A stretch of DNA of 64,000 bases from Nocardioides renjunii. GTDB lineage: Bacteria > Actinomycetota > Actinomycetes > Propionibacteriales > Nocardioidaceae. Below, one piece after another: positions 60,342 through 64,000 of the stretch. Numbering within the stretch: position 1 is the stretch's first letter; the number at the start of each line of letters is the position of its first letter. A program made the position numbers and the translations under genes. Below the pieces are notes generated by a model. The model did no database searches. It saw nothing but the letters and a program-made list of their open reading frames with translations, and was not told where the DNA came from. Location: positions 2,170,001-2,234,000 of the forward strand of contig NZ_CP141058.1 of NCBI RefSeq assembly GCF_034661175.1, read 5' to 3'.

Positions 60342-60848
60342 TCAGTGCAGGGCGATCTTGAGGACGATCATGGCGACGCCCAGCAGCCCGGCCGCCACCG
60401 TGGCCACCACCAGCGCCCCTCCGCGGAGGTGACCGGCACGCCCCATGCGCCACCCGACGACCAGCAGGAGCACCGCGTTCAGCCCGAGCGCGAGGTCGAC
60501 CGCCAGCGCCGTCTCCACGCGGAAGAGTGCCTCGACGACCAGGAAGGCCACCGGGACGGCGCACGCCGCCACGAGCGGCCACCCGTCGCCGACCACCTCC
60601 CGCTTCTCCGCCGAGGTCAGCGCGCGGCCGGCGAGCGTGCGGACGCTGATCCAGTGCACGTACGTCTCGGCAGCCCAGTAGACGACCAAGGTGATGAAGA
60701 GATTGAGCGCCACCCTCACGAGCCGGAAGTCCTCGGGGACCGTGGCCAGCACGGCCCCGCCGATGATGAGCCCGTAGACGTGGGACGCGTGCCTCCGGGT
60801 CTCGCGGTGGGTCGACGTGGCGCCGGTTGCCTGCGGCTGCCCGACCAT
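60342..60848 (-). CDS. Four-helix membrane protein of unknown function
   Basis: A 168-aa membrane protein with helices around VYGLIIGGAVLATVPEDFRL, VALNLFITLVVYWAAETYVH, GWPLVAACAVPVAFLVVEAL and ALAVDLALGLNAVLLLVVGW, with a fifth near the C-terminus. AETYVHWISVRTLAGRALTS is a conserved-looking cytoplasmic loop. GGGAGGCGGGCGC precedes the ATG at 60848. It is the first gene of the operon with YihY-holin and the metallo-hydrolase. I do not recognise the family. A TCACC dyad lies 66 bases upstream. Confidence 0.72.
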   Translation of the reverse strand: MVGQPQATGATSTHRETRRHASHVYGLIIGGAVLATVPEDFRLVRVALNLFITLVVYWAAETYVHWISVRTLAGRALTSAEKREVVGDGWPLVAACAVPVAFLVVEALFRVETALAVDLALGLNAVLLLVVGWRMGRAGHLRGGALVVATVAAGLLGVAMIVLKIALH

Positions 60849-60913
60849 GCGCCCGCCTCCCTCACCTCGCTCGCCGGTGCAGCCCATGGTCGCGCCGCTC
60901 AGCCGCCGTGGGG

Positions 60914-60930
60914 TCACCCGACTCAGGTGA
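60914..60930. promoter_or_regulatory. TCACC-N7-GGTGA dyad between divergent membrane-protein and K+-channel genes
   Basis: TCACC-CGACTCA-GGTGA keeps both half-sites intact with the same 7-base spacing as the first dyad upstream of the LuxR gene (53019-53035). It sits between divergent starts at 60848 and 61021, so it could control both. Confidence 0.55.
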
Positions 60931-61020
60931 TGCACGGACGAGGTGGACGACGTGGTCTGGGCCTGCGCCGCCACGCATGCCGTCGCGTGTCCCGAGGCAG
61001 CAGTGAGGAGGAGCCCCACC

Positions 61021-61560
61021 GTGACCCACGCCCGTGAGCAGAGCCAGAGCACCGGCACAGGCCGGCCTCCCGTCGCGCGTGGCGTGGCACGGGCACTCGC
61101 ATCGACCACCGCCGTGTGCGTGCTCTACTTCGTCCTCCCCCTCGACCACCTCGGCCGATTGCCAGTCGGGGTCGGCCTGCTCGCAGCGCTGGGCGCACTG
61201 GTGGTGGTCACGGTGTGGCAGGTGCACGCCGTGACCCGCTCCACCCACCCGGGTGTGCGGGCGGTCGAAGCGCTTGCCGTCATCCTGCCGGTGTTCCTCG
61301 TCCTGTTCGCCGTCAGCTACTACCTCCTGACGCTGGACGACCCCGACAGCTTCACCGCCGGTGCCCTGACCCGGACGGACGCCCTCTACTTCACCGTCAC
61401 GGTCTTCGCGACGGTCGGCTTCGGCGACATCGCGGCGGTGACCCAGCAGGCGCGTCGCCTGGTCACCGTGCAGATGGTGCTCGACCTCCTGCTGATCGGC
61501 GTGGTCATCCGCGTCTTCGTGGGCGCCGTCGAGCGGGGTCGGAGCCGCGACGGTCGGTGA
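61021..61560 (+). CDS. Two-helix potassium channel family protein
   Basis: A 179-aa ion channel. After two preliminary helices (STTAVCVLYFVLPLDHLGRL; LLAALGALVVVTVWQVHAV) it has the 2TM pore module: AVILPVFLVLFAVSYYLLTL, pore helix ALYFTVTVFATVGFGDIAAV and LVTVQMVLDLLLIGVVIRVF. The selectivity filter TVGFGD (residues 131-136) is that of K+ channels. The start is GTG 61021 with GGAGGAG upstream. No cytoplasmic RCK domain is attached. It has a dyad upstream and may respond to stress with the other genes of the region. Confidence 0.9.
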   Translation: MTHAREQSQSTGTGRPPVARGVARALASTTAVCVLYFVLPLDHLGRLPVGVGLLAALGALVVVTVWQVHAVTRSTHPGVRAVEALAVILPVFLVLFAVSYYLLTLDDPDSFTAGALTRTDALYFTVTVFATVGFGDIAAVTQQARRLVTVQMVLDLLLIGVVIRVFVGAVERGRSRDGR

Positions 61561-61693
61561 CGGCAGGCGTGCCCCTCGGTGCTCGCCCGCCACGTGTGAG
61601 GCACGCCCGGCGCTGCGGGCCTTGGATGGAGTCGACACCGGCCCCGACGGGAGCGAGACGAGCCATGCACGAAGCGCCCCGGAGCACGGCCCC

Positions 61694-62215
61694 GTGACCG
61701 CGCTGACGGTGTGGCACTACGACACGCCCTTCGGGGCCGAGGCGGGTGGTGTGCGGCTCAGGGCCTTGGAGGAGCGCCTCGTCCTCACTGTCCACGACGC
61801 CATCACGGTCGCCTGGATGCCGCGGGCCGAGGAGCCGGTGATCAGCCACCTGCACCATCCGTCCGCGTCGAGCGCCGGCAAGGGCTCGGTGCTGGGCGGA
61901 CTCGTCGGACTCGTCGTGCTCGCTCCGCTGGCCGGGGCCGCTGCGGGCGCCGGCATCGCGGCCGCCATGTCGCGACTCAGCGGCGCCGGCATCGACCGCC
62001 GGCTCGTCGAGGAGATGGAAAAGCACCTGACCCCTGGCTCCTCCGCCCTGCTCGTGCTGTCGAGCGACGCCGACCTCGACGAGCTGCGCCCGGTCATCGA
62101 GCGCGAGCTCGAGCGCGGGGACGTCGCACTGCTGCACGCGGAGCTCTCCGAGGACGCCCCCGCGGCCGTCCGGGAGGTCGTCGACGACCTCGAGCGTCGC
62201 GGACAGGGCCCGTAG
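61694..62215 (+). CDS. DUF1269 domain protein
   Basis: A 173-aa protein of the DUF1269 family: TALTVWHYDTPFGAEAGGVR, then ITVAWMPRAEEPVISHLHHP and a glycine-rich hydrophobic segment (SVLGGLVGLVVLAPLAGAAA, GAGIAAAMSRL), followed by GIDRRLVEEMEKHLTPGSSA and a C-terminal alpha/beta part (LLVLSSDADLDELRPVIERE). GTG 61694 is chosen because homologues begin at this point; an ATG at 61622 would add 24 unrelated residues. The family occurs near stress and ion-transport genes; its function is unknown. Confidence 0.82.
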   Translation: MTALTVWHYDTPFGAEAGGVRLRALEERLVLTVHDAITVAWMPRAEEPVISHLHHPSASSAGKGSVLGGLVGLVVLAPLAGAAAGAGIAAAMSRLSGAGIDRRLVEEMEKHLTPGSSALLVLSSDADLDELRPVIERELERGDVALLHAELSEDAPAAVREVVDDLERRGQGP

Positions 62216-62254
62216 CCGCGACCCGGGTGCGGCCGCGCCCACGGACCAGCGCAC

Positions 62255-62908
62255 TCAGACGGCGATGCTCACCGGGAAGGTGGCGATCCACGCCAGGGTG
62301 CCGAGGAAGACCGCACAACCGGCGACGGTGAGGACCCACCGCAGGCGCAGGGTCGAGACCCGGGTGCTCATGCCGGCGAAGAAGAGGGCGACCGCGTAGA
62401 GCACCACCGTCAGCACGTAGTTGCTGGCGCGCTGGATGTTGCGGCGCACCTCGGCCGCCGAAGCCTCGGCCCGCACGTCGAGCTCCTCTGCCTGCTCCTG
62501 GGACGCGAGGTGGTACTCGTCCATGGCGAACGGTGTGGGCGGCGCGTCGGGATCGGTGAAGGGGGCGGTCGCCGTCCAGGCGTCGTACGCCGGGCGGAAC
62601 TCGTCGCGGAACCGGTCCTCGACGAACTCCGCGAGCCGGGCGTCACCGGTGCGATCCGCCTCCACCCAGGCGATGAAGGTGGCCACGTCGATCTGCGTCT
62701 GTGACTCGGCCAGGGCGTCGGCGCGCGACGCCTCGATGCGGACGGCGTTCGTGCGGCCTGCTGCGGCTGCCTGCTCGCCGTTCCACCGGGTGGCCTGGTA
62801 GCTGCTCCAGGACGTCGCGACCGCGGCGACGACGAGGAGCAGGGTGGCGGTGCCCTCCTGCCACGAGCGAGTGCGGTGCTCGGACGACCCGGACGTCTGC
62901 TCAGGCAC
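62255..62908 (-). CDS. Hypothetical membrane protein with two or three helices
   Basis: A 217-aa protein. An N-terminal helix (EGTATLLLVVAAVATSWSSY) is followed by an acidic extracytoplasmic or cytoplasmic helical region (QTQIDVATFIAWVEADRTGD, EFVEDRFRDEFRPAYDAWTA) and two C-terminal helices (YVLTVVLYAVALFFAGMSTR; WVLTVAGCAVFLGTLAWIAT). GTG 62908 overlaps the DUF4239 stop by 8 nt, so the two are one transcript. The layout resembles small DUF4337-like proteins, but I am not certain of the family. Confidence 0.72.
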   Translation of the reverse strand: MPEQTSGSSEHRTRSWQEGTATLLLVVAAVATSWSSYQATRWNGEQAAAAGRTNAVRIEASRADALAESQTQIDVATFIAWVEADRTGDARLAEFVEDRFRDEFRPAYDAWTATAPFTDPDAPPTPFAMDEYHLASQEQAEELDVRAEASAAEVRRNIQRASNYVLTVVLYAVALFFAGMSTRVSTLRLRWVLTVAGCAVFLGTLAWIATFPVSIAV

Positions 62909-63725
62909 GGTCGCCACGCTCGTCGCACGGCAGGGAGACCTCGATGCCGACGACGTCGAGCTCGACGTCGATGAGCGCGATGGTCCGCTCCATCGCGGTC
63001 GGCTGCAGCCTGCCGATGCCACCGCCGTGCGGATGGTCGAAGAAGGCGACGAGCAGCAGGAGCAGGGTGATGACGACGGCGGTGCTGCCCATGAGCATCG
63101 CCTGGGTGAACGGCCCCTCGGAGGAGTCGGCGAAGAAGAGCAGGTAGGTGAACACGACGCCCGTGATGAGGAAGAGCACCCACCACAGCGGCGCGGGGAT
63201 GATGCCCTCGGCGCCGTGCACCCGAGCGACCCTCGCCTGCTCCCGCTGCGCCGTCTGGTCCATCCAGCGGTCGTAGGCCGACTGCTCCGTCGCGCTCTCC
63301 GGCTCGACCTCCGAGATGGTGCGGTAGAGCTCCACGCCCCACGGGTTGATGCGGTCCCCCAGGGTCTGCGACTCGAGTGCCTCCCACTCCGTGCCCGCGA
63401 CCGAGCGGGCGTAGCAGGCCAGCTCGGCCGTCAGCTCGCCGGAGACCTCACTCGGGAGGAACTGGGCCGTCTGCACCTGCTGCAGCACCAGGGTGGCCTC
63501 GGTCTCGGCGCCCGTGCGTGAGGAGTCGTAGGACTCGAACGCGAGGAAGATGATGAAGCCGAGGAGCACCGAGAACCCGGTCGCCAGCACGCCGAAGACC
63601 CCCGAGGCGCGGTCGCCGTCCTGGAACCAGCTGCCCGCCGGCGCACGCCGTCGCACCGTGAGCATCGCCGCCACGCAGACCGAGGTGACGGCGACGACCA
63701 CCAGGAGCCCGACGAGCACGTTCAT
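62901..63725 (-). CDS. DUF4239 (bestrophin-like) membrane protein
   Basis: A 274-aa membrane protein with two N-terminal and two C-terminal helices enclosing a helical extramembrane domain: LVGLLVVVAVTSVCVAAMLT, GVFGVLATGFSVLLGFIIFL with AFESYDSSRTGAETEATLVL, then LWWVLFLITGVVFTYLLFFA and GSTAVVITLLLLLVAFFDHP. The second-helix/linker segment is the DUF4239 signature; the family has bestrophin-like topology, but channel activity is unproven. ATG 63725. It is coupled to the downstream membrane gene by an 8-nt overlap. Confidence 0.86.
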   Translation of the reverse strand: MNVLVGLLVVVAVTSVCVAAMLTVRRRAPAGSWFQDGDRASGVFGVLATGFSVLLGFIIFLAFESYDSSRTGAETEATLVLQQVQTAQFLPSEVSGELTAELACYARSVAGTEWEALESQTLGDRINPWGVELYRTISEVEPESATEQSAYDRWMDQTAQREQARVARVHGAEGIIPAPLWWVLFLITGVVFTYLLFFADSSEGPFTQAMLMGSTAVVITLLLLLVAFFDHPHGGGIGRLQPTAMERTIALIDVELDVVGIEVSLPCDERGDRA

Positions 63726-63768
63726 GGGCGCCGGCCGGCGTCCGGGCGCACCCCACCCGGCGGGGTCG

Positions 63769-64000
63769 TCACGTCACGCCGTCCTCGACGAAGACGGTGG
63801 CCCAGTCCTCGGCCATGCTGACGATGGACCACCCGAGGCGGTCGCCGATCTCCGTGATGGGCTCCGTCTCGGTCAACGACACCGCGCCGCCCTGGTAGGC
63901 GAACTCCCGCTCGGCGTCGTCGTGGTCCACGAGGAGGGCGAGCGTCGGGCCGTCCGCCAGTCGCGCCCACTCCAGCATCTCCCAGTCCCCCGCCGTGTTG
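63769..64000 (-). CDS. HAD-like phosphatase, C-terminal fragment cut by window edge
   Basis: The 76 visible residues read AGDWEMLEWARLADGPTLAL, LVDHDDAEREFAYQGGAV and LGWSIVSMAEDWATVFVEDG. This is the C-terminal motif set of HAD-superfamily (haloacid dehalogenase-like) phosphatases of actinobacteria, with GDW-x2-L, HDD-x2-RE-x-AY and GW-x-VSM-x2-DW. The catalytic DxD motif lies outside the window. The gene ends 43 bases before DUF4239 and is on the same strand. Confidence 0.75.
   Translation of the reverse strand, partial: NTAGDWEMLEWARLADGPTLALLVDHDDAEREFAYQGGAVSLTETEPITEIGDRLGWSIVSMAEDWATVFVEDGVT

Overview
The window is chromosomal DNA of a very high-GC actinobacterium. GTG starts are common, actinobacterial families dominate (WhiB-free but rich in LuxR, MerR, GAF-ANTAR and DUF881 proteins), and the left end reproduces the gcvH-garA-ftsR-BFN-merR-gcvP neighbourhood known from Mycobacterium. 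Overall gene content looks most like Nocardioides or a relative (inference from gene content, not from a search). No rRNA, tRNA, CRISPR array, insertion sequence or prophage was seen, and no gene-free stretch exceeds 300 bases.

Region 1 (1-8.9 kb, all minus strand): glycine cleavage and cell-envelope housekeeping. It holds the start of gcvP under a glycine riboswitch, two MerR regulators, a bifunctional nuclease, a zinc-ribbon/FHA GarA homologue, gcvH, the DUF881-sbp-DUF881-pgsA overlapping operon, and two CNNM/CBS (CorC-like) membrane proteins. The two MerR transcription units are preceded by related CTCAACC/ACCCTC sequence motifs.

Region 2 (9-28.5 kb): metabolism and transport. It contains a secreted CxPxR sulfatase coupled to an ArsB-like permease, a PLP dehydratase, a CDP-glycerol-type glycosylpolyol transferase, a glutamine synthetase homologue, a four-gene ABC exporter of the MacB/FtsX kind (one ATPase carries an AbrB-like tail), an SRPBCC protein, a divergent EamA/LysR pair, an acyl-CoA dehydrogenase and an AI-2E family permease.

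Region 3 (28.6-39.2 kb): regulators and ion homeostasis. A TetR gene is bracketed by two near-identical GTTTAYGAYGTAAA palindromes, one in front of a GAF-ANTAR protein. Next come a shrunken DHFR/RibD-like remnant, a general-stress-like membrane protein, a secreted alpha/alpha-barrel protein, a KimA-like potassium permease in an operon with a KdpD-like (sensor-truncated) kinase and KdpE-like regulator, and an XPF/ERCC4 nuclease.

Region 4 (39.3-64 kb): a dense stress/envelope accessory region. Three DUF7144-like small membrane paralogues, three LuxR-type regulators of different architecture, cardiolipin synthase, a LURP-one protein, an MHS transporter, a CxAxR sulfatase with its formylglycine-generating enzyme, glutamate decarboxylase with a YrhK-like membrane protein, two convergent operons that each carry a PF04020 holin-like domain in a fusion protein, a K+ channel and several DUF membrane proteins. 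A dyad TCACC-N7-GGTGA (and shorter-spaced variants) recurs in intergenic regions here, notably upstream of the TPR-LuxR gene at 53.1 kb. This is the best candidate for an undescribed regulon. The window ends inside a HAD-like phosphatase gene.
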